DNA of 64,000 nt from Sulfuricurvum sp. (GTDB lineage: Bacteria; Campylobacterota; Campylobacteria; Campylobacterales; Sulfurimonadaceae). The translations under genes and the position numbers were made by a program. The stretch lies in NCBI GenBank assembly GCA_024637295.1, contig JAGXFL010000007.1:37526-101525 (forward strand). Direction: 5' to 3'. A model generated the notes under the pieces. It had not been told where the DNA came from, did not search any database, and saw only the letters and a list, made by a program, of their open reading frames with translations. Each line of letters begins with the position of its first letter. The first letter of the stretch is position 1. Of the stretch, positions 35,495 through 43,210 are shown piece after piece.

Positions 35495-36306
35495 AAGAGC
35501 TGCATAACGAGATAACGGCAAGCCTCACAGGGATTGTCGAATTTCCGCGTCGTGAAGCAGAGTTACTGTTAATCGCCTATTTGGATAAAGATCAACTTTA
35601 CTTTATCACCCATCAAGAGACATTGCTAGACGAAGAAGAACCACGTTTGATGGAGTGGATTGGGCGCAGAGCGGGCAATGAACCGTTGGAATATCTCACT
35701 AACCGTGTCAGTTTTTATTCCAGAGAGTTTTACATTGATGAGGGTGCGCTAATCCCTCGCCCCGAAACAGAGTTGTTGATTGATACCGTATTGGCGTATG
35801 TTGATGCCAATGCAGCGATGACTTTTGTAGAAGTCGGTGCGGGAAGCGGGATCATCTCCATATTGCTTGCACTTCATTTGCCCAATGCCCGTTTTATCGC
35901 CGTAGATATCTCTGCAAAGGCTCTAGAAGTAGCACGCCGGAATATCGAAGCCTTTTGTCTAAGTGATCGTATCGAACTGCGCCAGGGTGATTTACTGGAC
36001 TGTGTGAGTGAGACCATCGATTTTTTAGTCTCAAATCCTCCTTATATCGCGGATGATGCCTCTTTGGAATCGAATTTATCGTATGAACCTCAAAACGCTT
36101 TGTTTGGCGGAACTGTCGGAGATGAGATTATCCAAAGGCTGTTGGATGAGGTCTATGCGAGACACATTCCTATTTTTGCATGTGAAATGGGATACGACCA
36201 GAGAGTCAAAGTGCAGGAATATCTAAAAACTTTTGCGGTACAATCATTGGAATTTTATAAAGATTTAGCTTCGTTTGATCGAGGATTTATTTTAAAGGCG
36301 AAGTAA
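35479..36306 (+). CDS. prmC: peptide chain release factor N5-glutamine methyltransferase
   Basis: This 275-aa SAM-dependent enzyme methylates the Gln of the GGQ motif in release factors RF1/RF2. The N-terminal helical domain (about 1-80) includes EPLEYLTNRVSFYSREF, the family substrate-binding segment, and ALIPRPETELLID follows. The methyltransferase fold has VEVGAGSGIISI and the catalytic NPPY in LVSNPPYIADD. Length and motif order are standard. It overlaps the M48 gene and is followed by a structured intergenic element. Confidence 0.96.
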   Translation: MPRTLKELHNEITASLTGIVEFPRREAELLLIAYLDKDQLYFITHQETLLDEEEPRLMEWIGRRAGNEPLEYLTNRVSFYSREFYIDEGALIPRPETELLIDTVLAYVDANAAMTFVEVGAGSGIISILLALHLPNARFIAVDISAKALEVARRNIEAFCLSDRIELRQGDLLDCVSETIDFLVSNPPYIADDASLESNLSYEPQNALFGGTVGDEIIQRLLDEVYARHIPIFACEMGYDQRVKVQEYLKTFAVQSLEFYKDLASFDRGFILKAK

Positions 36307-36382
36307 GCGCATATATGCGCGTGGGCACTCTGCCGAAGAGAACTAAGCGTTAGCGTAGTGTAGGGGGTTTTACTCCCTGCAC
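36307..36382. repeat. four-hairpin structured intergenic element
   Basis: Directly after the prmC stop come four inverted repeats in a row: GCGCATA/TATGCGC (36307-36320, perfect), GGCA/TGCC with a CTC loop (36324-36334), CTAA/TTAG with a GCG loop (36343-36353), and GTGTAGGG/CCCTGCAC (36358-36382, one G-U pair). It is GC-richer than its surroundings. It could be a dispersed REP-like repeat or a structured RNA/attenuator ahead of the DUF4149-like gene. It lacks a clear U-tract, so a simple terminator is less likely, and it is not a tRNA. Confidence 0.5.
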
Positions 36383-36398
36383 GTAACAAAGGAAAAAA

Positions 36399-36884
36399 AT
36401 GAATAATAAAAAAGCTCTCATAGATGTTTTCTATCTTCTTACCATTGCTATGACAGTTGGAGCTGTCCTTATTTTGGGTGCATTTGTTGCAGCGGTTGTC
36501 TTTCACTCCGAAGTCTATTTGAGCATTCCGTTATTGTCTCGCTATGAAGAGGGGAAGATCATGGGGGAAATATTCCGCCGCTTTACCTATTGGGGCTACA
36601 TCATGGCGGTTATTATCGTAACGTATGAAGCCGCACGTTTCAAAGCGATGCAGATCGATCGTATCTCTATTATGGCAGCATTAGGTTCTGTAGGGACATT
36701 GCTTCTTTTCAGTGGTGTTTACAGCCCGAGAATGTTGGAATTTCAACAGCTGGGTGAAGTGGCGATGATGAACAATTCATTTGATTCACTGCATAAAGCA
36801 AGCGAGATTGATTTTAAGATCATGCTCGTGATGTTGCTCATCCTTTTTGGACGTAGAGCGTATTTGATGGCGGTAAAACGATGA
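36399..36884 (+). CDS. DUF4149-like integral membrane protein
   Basis: This 161-aa protein has four predicted membrane helices (about 8-35, 62-80, 90-112 and 135-155) and short loops. The pattern, including VFHSEVYLSIPLLSRYEEGKIMGEIFRRFTYWGYIMA, resembles DUF4149/TMEM205-type proteins, whose function is unknown. A good ribosome site, AAAGGA, precedes the ATG. It overlaps the MlaF-type ATPase gene by 4 nt, so the two are coupled. Whether it replaces a missing transporter permease is an open possibility. Confidence 0.65.
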   Translation: MNNKKALIDVFYLLTIAMTVGAVLILGAFVAAVVFHSEVYLSIPLLSRYEEGKIMGEIFRRFTYWGYIMAVIIVTYEAARFKAMQIDRISIMAALGSVGTLLLFSGVYSPRMLEFQQLGEVAMMNNSFDSLHKASEIDFKIMLVMLLILFGRRAYLMAVKR

Positions 36885-37633
36885 TACGTTTTGAAAATGT
36901 GACCAAAAGTTTTGGAAAACGAGAAATCTTGCGCGGAGTGAATCTGGAGATAGAGCAGGGGAAAACAACGGTCATCTTCGGGGTATCGGGTGGCGGTAAA
37001 TCGACGATCATCAAACATATGGTTGGATTGCTCAAGCCCGATAGCGGAATCATCAGCTATAAAGGGACCCGTATGGATCATGCGGATGAAGCAACATTGC
37101 GTGAAATACGTAAAAAGATAGGCTTTCTTTTTCAAAGCGGCGCGTTATTTGACAGTATGAATATCGGAGAAAACGTTGCTTTCCCAATGCAGGAGCATCA
37201 ACTGCTTACGCAAAAAGAACTTGACTACAAAATCGATGAAAAACTAACGATGGTAGGGCTTGATCCAAAAATCGTGAAATCCCTATATCCAGAAGAACTC
37301 AGCGGGGGGATGCGTAAACGTGTGGGGTTGGCTCGTACCCTTGCACTGGAACCGGAGATTATTTTATACGATGAACCAACCTCAGGGCTTGATCCTGTAA
37401 CAAGTGATTTTATCACTCAAATGATCTGCCGCTTGCGTGATGAGATCGGTATGACCTCCGTACTCATCAGTCACGACATTGCTGAGAGCTTCAAAGCAGG
37501 GGACAATTACGCGATGTTGTTTGATGGTGTGATCGTTGCAGCCGGAGATAAAGAGGCGTTTAAAAACTCACCCAACGAAGTCGTTCAGCAGTTTATCCAT
37601 GCACGTTCACAAGGGCCGATCGCATTTCATTAG
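36881..37633 (+). CDS. mlaF: MlaF-type phospholipid transporter ATPase
   Basis: This 250-aa ATPase has Walker A GVSGGGKST, Q-loop FLFQSGALFDSMNIGENVAFPM, signature LSGGMRKRVGLARTLA, Walker B IILYDEPTSGLDP and switch His in VLISHD. The segment SGALFDSMNIGENVAFPM with LSGGMRKRVGLAR is typical of MlaF/Ttg2A, which drives lipid movement between inner and outer membranes. The usual partners MlaE (permease) and MlaD (MCE protein) are absent from this locus and must lie elsewhere. Confidence in the family is high and in the exact complex moderate. Confidence 0.85.
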   Translation: MIRFENVTKSFGKREILRGVNLEIEQGKTTVIFGVSGGGKSTIIKHMVGLLKPDSGIISYKGTRMDHADEATLREIRKKIGFLFQSGALFDSMNIGENVAFPMQEHQLLTQKELDYKIDEKLTMVGLDPKIVKSLYPEELSGGMRKRVGLARTLALEPEIILYDEPTSGLDPVTSDFITQMICRLRDEIGMTSVLISHDIAESFKAGDNYAMLFDGVIVAAGDKEAFKNSPNEVVQQFIHARSQGPIAFH

Positions 37634-37648
37634 ATAAAGGAGAGTTAA

Positions 37649-38872
37649 ATGTGGAAATGGCCTTCAAGATTCAAGCAGATTAATCAGGATCTGCGTTTTT
37701 TTAAAAATGAACCTCTCAGTTCTATTTCGTTTTTTTTATTAATTGTTCTTGATGTATTTATTTTTACTAATGTGACGATTGGGATTTCACATGAAGCAAA
37801 AAAAGAGCCAGAGTCGTATGTCTATTATCCTCAGCAGTGTGTCAATCATTTTGATAAGCCACAAGAGGAATATACTTTATTTGAGGACTCTGTAGATCAA
37901 TACGGTATATACTCATCTAAAAACACTCAAAGTCTCTATTGTAATAATCTGGATGAATACATACAAATTGTTAAATCTGATAAGTTTTTTTCAATCAATA
38001 CGGACAAGCTAACAAATCTTGATAAAATGATTAAAAAAAACAATACCCGCATTCAGGCTATTCGAGATGAATATAATACACAGTTGTTTGAAAAAATTGC
38101 TGAGATTTCGACAGATAAAAAAATCTTTGAAGTCAAACAAGAGTATCAGCTTTTGATGACAGAAAATAGCCGTTTAGAAAAAGAGCTTACTTCTGTGCCC
38201 TCTGTGAAAACATTAAATGGGTATGGTGAGTATAAAAAATATGTTACAGAAAATCGAACGAAATTTTACAAAGCAAAAGAAAAATATCATTTTTGGCAAC
38301 CATTTTATGAGTATGGACGTATTGCTATCTTTTTACTCCCGCTATTACTATTATTTGGTTTAGTTTATTTTCGATCATCAAATCGTTCATTGCGCGGAGA
38401 AGAGTACAATCCTATTGTTAAAATTATCAGTGGTCATATTTCGATTATTCTGATGCTTCCAATGGTTTGGTATACCCTTGTTTTTATTTATGATATTGTC
38501 CCTAAAACGTTTTTTAGGCAATTGATTGAGTATCTTGTTGAGCTAGGACTACTTAATCTTTTGAATTATGCGGCAATAGGATTAGTCGTCGTCGTATTTG
38601 GCTTCTTGATTTTTTGGTTTCAAAAATCGACAATTAAAAATAAAACAGCACAAACATTACAAAATCGTTCAAAATTTATTTCTTTGTCGCAATGTTTTGA
38701 GTGTGGATTTAAAGTAGACTATACCCATCCTTTTTGTCCACACTGTTCTGCAAAATTATTACATGAATGCAAAGGGTGTCATACTAATATTCCTATTTAT
38801 ACACCATTTTGTAGCCATTGTGGAAGTGTAAATGAGTTGTCAAAAATTGATATCTCAAATTCAATTGTTTAA
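37649..38872 (+). CDS. membrane protein with C-terminal zinc ribbons, unknown function
   Basis: This 407-aa protein is unrecognised. It has a membrane helix at about 27-47, then an external or cytoplasmic Lys/Glu-rich region with a coiled coil (about 120-205). Three further helices follow (about 222-240, 260-285 and 305-330). The C-terminus (about 348-398) has four CxxC knuckles (CFEC, CPHC, CKGC, CSHC) forming two zinc ribbons, as in DUF-type zinc-ribbon membrane proteins. The coding DNA is clearly AT-richer than the flanking mlaF and ftsZ genes, a sign of acquisition or weak selection. The ribosome site AAAGGAGAG is strong. It stands 16 nt after mlaF but probably has a separate role. Confidence 0.7.
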   Translation: MWKWPSRFKQINQDLRFFKNEPLSSISFFLLIVLDVFIFTNVTIGISHEAKKEPESYVYYPQQCVNHFDKPQEEYTLFEDSVDQYGIYSSKNTQSLYCNNLDEYIQIVKSDKFFSINTDKLTNLDKMIKKNNTRIQAIRDEYNTQLFEKIAEISTDKKIFEVKQEYQLLMTENSRLEKELTSVPSVKTLNGYGEYKKYVTENRTKFYKAKEKYHFWQPFYEYGRIAIFLLPLLLLFGLVYFRSSNRSLRGEEYNPIVKIISGHISIILMLPMVWYTLVFIYDIVPKTFFRQLIEYLVELGLLNLLNYAAIGLVVVVFGFLIFWFQKSTIKNKTAQTLQNRSKFISLSQCFECGFKVDYTHPFCPHCSAKLLHECKGCHTNIPIYTPFCSHCGSVNELSKIDISNSIV

Positions 38873-38886
38873 GGGTATTTTTTAGT

Positions 38887-39561
38887 TTATGGACGAGCCA
38901 TTTTGGTTTGCAGGGCTGCAATGAATCTTTTGTCGAGTTCGGCATGGCGAGGGGTTGCTTCTGCTAGCTTGATTTTTTCCCATGCTTCTGTAAAATTATT
39001 AGTTGAGAATAGTATGATTGCCCAGTTTTGTAAGTTTAATGTGTGTTGCGGAGCACGTTTATGAATTTTTGAGAAATTAAGAAGGGCATCTTGAATAAGT
39101 TTTTTATTATTTGATTGTACCCCAGCAAATCCAACACTTCTTGCGTAGTCAACTGCAAAATCAATATCATTATTCATAAAAGGTTCAGCTTCAGAAAATA
39201 GCTTTAAGGCCTGCTCTGAATTTCCTTTGAAGCTTGAAATTGCAGCCATTCCCCATAGTGCAAAGCCATTAGTGTTATCTATCATCCAAGCCTGATTAAA
39301 GCGACGCATAGCATTAACTGTATCACCTTGCTGTAAAAATGTCCAGCCAGTTCGCGAAACATCATTCGCAGCTATTTTTTTATTTCCCTTATATCGTTGA
39401 TCGATCTCAGCAAGGAATTGTTTGTCAGCAAGTTCTTGTGTTTCATTTTTAGATAATGATCCGTATTTTGGAAGAATATTTATGTCTTCTCCTACCATAG
39501 GAGTAATAACAAAGATAGTAATGATGGAAAGAATAAGAAGCAGTGAGTTGTGTTTAGGCAT
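38887..39561 (-). CDS. TPR-like exported or membrane-anchored protein
   Basis: I start this protein at ATG 39561 (MPKHNSLLLILSIITIF, 224 residues), which has AGGA 8 nt upstream; the track start at 39618 adds an AT-rich stretch without a ribosome site. An N-terminal hydrophobic segment (about 6-22) acts as signal or anchor. About residues 85-220 contain TPR-like helix pairs: WTFLQQGDTVNAMRRFNQAWMIDNTNGFALWGMAAI and GNSEQALKLFSEAEPFM. Such repeats bind other proteins. It is AT-rich like its convergent neighbour with zinc ribbons, so the two may form one accessory unit. No specific role can be given. Confidence 0.65.
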   Translation of the reverse strand: MPKHNSLLLILSIITIFVITPMVGEDINILPKYGSLSKNETQELADKQFLAEIDQRYKGNKKIAANDVSRTGWTFLQQGDTVNAMRRFNQAWMIDNTNGFALWGMAAISSFKGNSEQALKLFSEAEPFMNNDIDFAVDYARSVGFAGVQSNNKKLIQDALLNFSKIHKRAPQHTLNLQNWAIILFSTNNFTEAWEKIKLAEATPRHAELDKRFIAALQTKMARP

Positions 39562-39717
39562 AGAAAACATCCTGTCTATAGTTCTCATTATTTTATTATT
39601 AATTTTATTAAAAAACATAATTAGTTGTAAAGTAGATAATCACAAAAATACTCCACTGAAATTTTTAACATATATAGTGAGCAAGGTTAGATATAACACT
39701 ATAATTAAAAATATATA

Positions 39718-39726
39718 TGTTATACT
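39718..39726 (+). promoter_or_regulatory. extended -10 promoter of the toxin-antitoxin pair
   Basis: TGTTATACT matches TGn plus a -10 hexamer (TATACT). It lies 34 nt before the antitoxin ATG at 39760, which has AAAGGA 6 nt upstream. Confidence 0.5.
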
Positions 39727-39740
39727 ATTTTTACAAATAG
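39725..39740. promoter_or_regulatory. inverted repeat overlapping the toxin-antitoxin promoter
   Basis: CTATTT-TTAC-AAATAG is a perfect 6-bp inverted repeat that starts inside the -10 element and spans the expected transcription start. This is where toxin-antitoxin autorepressors usually bind. Confidence 0.45.
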
Positions 39741-39759
39741 TTTTAGCAAAAGGATTCGT

Positions 39760-40014
39760 ATGATAGAAGCGACATTAGCAGAAATCCGAAAACCGGAAAC
39801 CCTTTACAGTTACCATGATGAGATTGTTCATATCATCGATGGACGGAGAAAAGAGGAAGTGGGCTTTTTTGTCCCCAAATCGATGGCAAAAGAGTTTAGT
39901 GTTTTTATAGAAAATATTGAAAAAGCCAAAAAACGTTCTTTGCTAGAGCGCATTGCTAAAGCGCAAGTGATTGATCCTATAGAAGAGGGAGCAGTGTCTG
40001 ATGGCATTGTGTAA
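39760..40014 (+). CDS. antitoxin of a PemK/MazF-type module
   Basis: This 84-aa protein is called an antitoxin because of its position: it precedes a PemK/MazF-family toxin and overlaps it by 14 nt. It is small, with a short beta-like start (LYSYHDEIVHIIDGRRKEEVGFFVPKSMAKEF) and a helical, charged C-terminus, as antitoxins that wrap around the toxin often are. The GFFVPKSMAKEF segment could be a small DNA-binding strand-helix, but I cannot assign it to MazE, Phd or RHH families. A promoter with an inverted repeat lies upstream. Confidence 0.65.
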   Translation: MIEATLAEIRKPETLYSYHDEIVHIIDGRRKEEVGFFVPKSMAKEFSVFIENIEKAKKRSLLERIAKAQVIDPIEEGAVSDGIV

Positions 40015-40336
40015 GAATGACATCTGTCTGGTCGATTTTAATCCCGCAAAAGGGGGTGAAATAGGTAAGCTGCGCCCTGCGATAATAATGAGCAAGAATG
40101 ATGATAATGAGCTATTGGCTACGGTGATCGTTATTCCATTATCGACTCGCATAGAGTCAAATGCACTGCCTTATCGCTTGACACTACCAAAGAGGGAAAA
40201 ACTAAATGAAATTTCGGATGCTTGTATTAACGAAATACGTTCTCTCTCAAAATCACGTATTAAAGAAAAGATAGGTGTTATTACACAAGACGAAGCAAAG
40301 ATTATCACTCAAGCATTATGCGAGTTGATGATATAA
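40001..40336 (+). CDS. PemK/MazF-family mRNA interferase toxin
   Basis: This 111-aa protein has the family features: KNDICLVDFNPAKGGEIGKLRPAIIMSKND (strand, GxE-G-xRPAIV core with the catalytic Arg), VIVIPLSTRI, and the C-terminal LSKSRIKEKIGVITQDEAKIITQALCELM. Members cleave mRNA at specific short sequences and are neutralised by the neighbouring antitoxin. It overlaps the antitoxin by 14 nt in another frame. It converges on the J-domain gene with a 3-nt gap. All key residues appear present, so it is probably active. Confidence 0.88.
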   Translation: MALCKNDICLVDFNPAKGGEIGKLRPAIIMSKNDDNELLATVIVIPLSTRIESNALPYRLTLPKREKLNEISDACINEIRSLSKSRIKEKIGVITQDEAKIITQALCELMI

Positions 40337-40339
40337 AGC

Positions 40340-40630
40340 CTATCTCCCCCCAAACCGCTTCGCCCACCACTCTTGCGGAGTGATGGTCTTATCTTTTAAA
40401 AAGCTCTCATCAAAATTAAATTCGTATTTGGAGCAGTATTCCAAGATTACAGCATACGCTTCATTGATCTGCGTACTCATAGCATGAGCGGTTTCGAGGT
40501 CATCGGGATGCCTGTCAGGATGCCATTGTTTCATCATCATTTTATAACGGGATTTGATTTCGGAGAGGGTGACTCGATCACTTAGGCCAAGGAGCGTTTT
40601 GGCCTTTATGAGCGTGTCAAAGGAGAGCAT
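40340..40630 (-). CDS. J-domain (DnaJ-like) protein
   Basis: This 96-aa protein is almost entirely one J domain (about 8-70): AKTLLGLSDRVTLSEIKSRYKMMMKQWHPDRHPDD with the essential HPD tripeptide, then INEAYAVILEYCSKYEF. It should stimulate the ATPase of an Hsp70 such as DnaK. There is no Gly/Phe region, zinc domain or client-binding domain, so it is a small specialised co-chaperone. It lies 12 nt downstream of ftsZ in the same direction and may be co-expressed. Confidence 0.9.
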   Translation of the reverse strand: MLSFDTLIKAKTLLGLSDRVTLSEIKSRYKMMMKQWHPDRHPDDLETAHAMSTQINEAYAVILEYCSKYEFNFDESFLKDKTITPQEWWAKRFGGR

Positions 40631-40642
40631 GGAAAAGGGATG

Positions 40643-41773
40643 TTAGTCTTTTTGCTGACGCATGAACGTCGGTACATCCAAAAAGTCTTCGCTGTAATCA
40701 CCATTAGCAACCATAGCCGAAGCGCGAACCACTACGCGAGGCTTTGCCGTTGCTGCTTCTTTGTTTTCAAATTCACAGTTATTGATACCCTGTGATGCTT
40801 TTTTCTCAAAACCCGTAGCAACGAGGGTAATGCGAATGAAGTCAAGAGCAAGAGAGTCATCGGTTGTTGTACCGAAAATAACTTCAGCACTTTCATCCAC
40901 ACTTTTTTGTACCACTTCCATCGCAGCACTAAGTTCCATGAACGGAAATTCAGGGTGCATGTTGAAGTGTACCAATACACCAAGCGCGCCGTTAATAGAC
41001 ATGTTATCGAGCAATGGAGATTCGATCGCATTTTTAATCGCTTCATACGCTGCATTATCACCTTTGTATTCGCCCACACCCATGAGAGCCAATCCACGAT
41101 GACTCATAACAGTACGTAAGTCCGCGAAGTCAAGGTTGATGTCGTTTTCACCGCTGGCAAGAATAACACCCGATGTACCGCTTACAGCGCGAGCAAGTAC
41201 GCTGTCAACAATTTTAAAGCTGTCTTTGATCCCAAGTTTCGGATCAATGATCGAGAGCAATTTGTCATTTGGAATAACGACAATAGAATCAGATTCATTT
41301 TTAAGCTCTTCTAGCCCTTCTTCAGCAAGTTTAAGACGCTTACGCCCTTCAAATGAGAAAGGTTTAGTCACAACAGCAATCGTCAATGCGCCGACTTCTT
41401 TTGCGATCTTAGCAATAATAGGCGCAGCACCTGTTCCTGTTCCACCACCCAAACCAGCAGCAACAAAAACGATATCAGCACCCTCAAGAGCACGGCGTAA
41501 GTCTTCATAACTTTCAATCGCGGATTCTTTACCGATCTCCGGTTTCATTCCGGCACCCAAACCTTTGGTCAGTTTGGCACCCAATTGAATTTTAATAGCG
41601 GCTGAGCCTTGCTCTAGCACTTGCGCATCGGTATTTGCAATAATAAGTTCGATTCCTGGAATCTCCTCTTTTAGCATATAGCCGATCATGTTTCCGCCGC
41701 CGCCACCGACACCGACTGCTACGATCCGTGCCCCTGTTAATGTTGATGATTCATTAATTGAAAATGGTTCCAT
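40643..41773 (-). CDS. ftsZ: cell division GTPase FtsZ
   Basis: This 376-aa tubulin-like GTPase assembles the division ring. It has GVGGGGGNMIGYM, the tubulin signature GGGTGTGAAPIIAKIA, the T7-loop region NLDFADLRTVM, and the C-terminal binding peptide LDVPTFMRQQ used by FtsA. The linker before that peptide is short (~35 residues). It follows ftsA by 18 nt in the same direction. The ppiD-ftsA-ftsZ order is shared, from memory, with Campylobacter jejuni. Confidence 0.98.
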   Translation of the reverse strand: MEPFSINESSTLTGARIVAVGVGGGGGNMIGYMLKEEIPGIELIIANTDAQVLEQGSAAIKIQLGAKLTKGLGAGMKPEIGKESAIESYEDLRRALEGADIVFVAAGLGGGTGTGAAPIIAKIAKEVGALTIAVVTKPFSFEGRKRLKLAEEGLEELKNESDSIVVIPNDKLLSIIDPKLGIKDSFKIVDSVLARAVSGTSGVILASGENDINLDFADLRTVMSHRGLALMGVGEYKGDNAAYEAIKNAIESPLLDNMSINGALGVLVHFNMHPEFPFMELSAAMEVVQKSVDESAEVIFGTTTDDSLALDFIRITLVATGFEKKASQGINNCEFENKEAATAKPRVVVRASAMVANGDYSEDFLDVPTFMRQQKD

Positions 41774-41791
41774 ACTTGCTCCTTGGTGTGT

Positions 41792-43210
41792 TTAAAATAA
41801 TTGGGTTGCCCAATTCCAAAACTTGGAAATCGGATTTGGTTCGTCGTTCTTGCTGTTTGGATTCGAACCAATCTTGACCATAGTCGTGTCTGTGCTTGGT
41901 TTCGATTCGTGTTTTGGAACGTTGTTTTTAGATTGTGTTGAAGCCGAAGATGACGGGAAAGCAGTAGACTCTAAGTTTTCTAGTTCTTCTTCCATAATCG
42001 GTGTTTCATAAGGAAGCACTTCTTCTCCGGCATGACGCATCTTTTTGTTGACATCAATTTCGTACGGTGTGTATCCACCTGCTGAATATTTGATAAGGCC
42101 AACTGCTCCCGAATAGGAAGGATCGCGAAGTGTATCGAACAGTCCTCCCATATCAGATGGCTTAGCAAGACGTACAGGCATATTATCAAGAATAGCAACG
42201 GCTAGTTCGCGCAGACCTTCGATTTTAGTAAATCCACCGGTGAGTACGATTCCTGCTCCCATGTGTTCTTTAAGACCGCTTTTTTCAATGGATTGCGCGA
42301 TGATCATCAACGTCTCTTCAACACGGGCATAGATAACGTTATGTACCACTTCAAGAGATACTTCATGTGTCGAGGTTTCATCACCGATTACCGGAAGCTC
42401 GATTAAATCATTACTTGGCGTGTACAGTGATCCGTAGTTCATTTTGACATTATCCGCTGTTTGCAATGGAGTATGCAACGCCATGGATAAATCATTCGTG
42501 ATGTGGTTGGACCCCACACCCAAAAAGTCGTTGTAACGGATTGCATGTCCTGCGTGGATAACAATATTACTCGTATTTCCACCCATATCGACAACGGCAG
42601 CACCTAACTCTTTTTCATCCAGATTTAGGACGGCGATTGCTGAAGCGTAACCGCTAAGTACAATGCTCTCAACATCAACACCGGCAGCTTTAACAGCTTT
42701 GCGCAAATTATTGAGATTTGACTTTTGCGTCGTGATGATGTGGGTCTCAACTTCTAAGCGTGCGGCATTCATCCCAAGTGGATCTTCGATGAAATCTTGA
42801 TCGTCTACTTTAAAGTTATACGGAAGGGCATGAAGCACTTCAAACTCATTAGGGATATTAGCATTGTATAAAGAGGTATGCATAACACGATTGATCTCTT
42901 TGAGTGTTATCTCTCTGTTGGGAACATTGACAATTCCACTTGAATTAATGCTTTTGGTATAGGCGCCGGAGATGGTAACGATAGCGCTTTTAATATCTGT
43001 GCCTGCGACGCGACGCGCATCGTTAAGTGCGGCTTTAATAGATTTAGAAGCAAGCTCAATATTGGTGATACTTCCTTTACGCAAACCTTGCGCTTTAGAA
43101 ATACCGGCACCAATAATCTGAGCGCTGTTGTCGTTATCTATTTCGGCGATTATGGCACAGACTTTTGTCGAACCGATATCGATGGCTAAAACCGTTCGTT
43201 TCAAAATCAA
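41792..43210 (-). CDS. ftsA: cell division protein FtsA
   Basis: This 472-aa actin-like ATPase tethers FtsZ to the membrane. Phosphate-binding loops are LAIDIGSTKVCAII and AAVVDMGGNTSNIVI; the adenosine motif is GAGIVLTGGFTKIEGL. A Ser/Pro/Asn-rich linker (about 395-460) is longer than usual. The chain ends in a short amphipathic helix SKFWNWATQLF, the membrane-targeting sequence. It overlaps the ppiD-like gene by 4 nt and precedes ftsZ. Confidence 0.97.
   Translation of the reverse strand: MILKRTVLAIDIGSTKVCAIIAEIDNDNSAQIIGAGISKAQGLRKGSITNIELASKSIKAALNDARRVAGTDIKSAIVTISGAYTKSINSSGIVNVPNREITLKEINRVMHTSLYNANIPNEFEVLHALPYNFKVDDQDFIEDPLGMNAARLEVETHIITTQKSNLNNLRKAVKAAGVDVESIVLSGYASAIAVLNLDEKELGAAVVDMGGNTSNIVIHAGHAIRYNDFLGVGSNHITNDLSMALHTPLQTADNVKMNYGSLYTPSNDLIELPVIGDETSTHEVSLEVVHNVIYARVEETLMIIAQSIEKSGLKEHMGAGIVLTGGFTKIEGLRELAVAILDNMPVRLAKPSDMGGLFDTLRDPSYSGAVGLIKYSAGGYTPYEIDVNKKMRHAGEEVLPYETPIMEEELENLESTAFPSSSASTQSKNNVPKHESKPSTDTTMVKIGSNPNSKNDEPNPISKFWNWATQLF

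Noticed and set aside
36307-36398. Possible tRNA or small RNA gene in the hairpin-rich spacer
   Set aside because: No acceptor-stem pairing across the segment, no T-loop GTTCRA and no CCA context; kept only as a structured element.
36255-36506. Minus-strand ORF of 83 aa across the prmC/DUF4149-like spacer
   Set aside because: It covers the structured element and both flanking genes in antisense; no ribosome site or domain, so it is a shadow frame.
37649-40336. Prophage or integrative element
   Set aside because: No integrase, transposase, phage structural gene, tRNA or flanking direct repeats were seen; only composition and gene content suggest acquisition.
40732-41510. Several long ORFs opposite or out of frame with ftsZ
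   Set aside because: ftsZ is unambiguous; these are by-products of its codon use.
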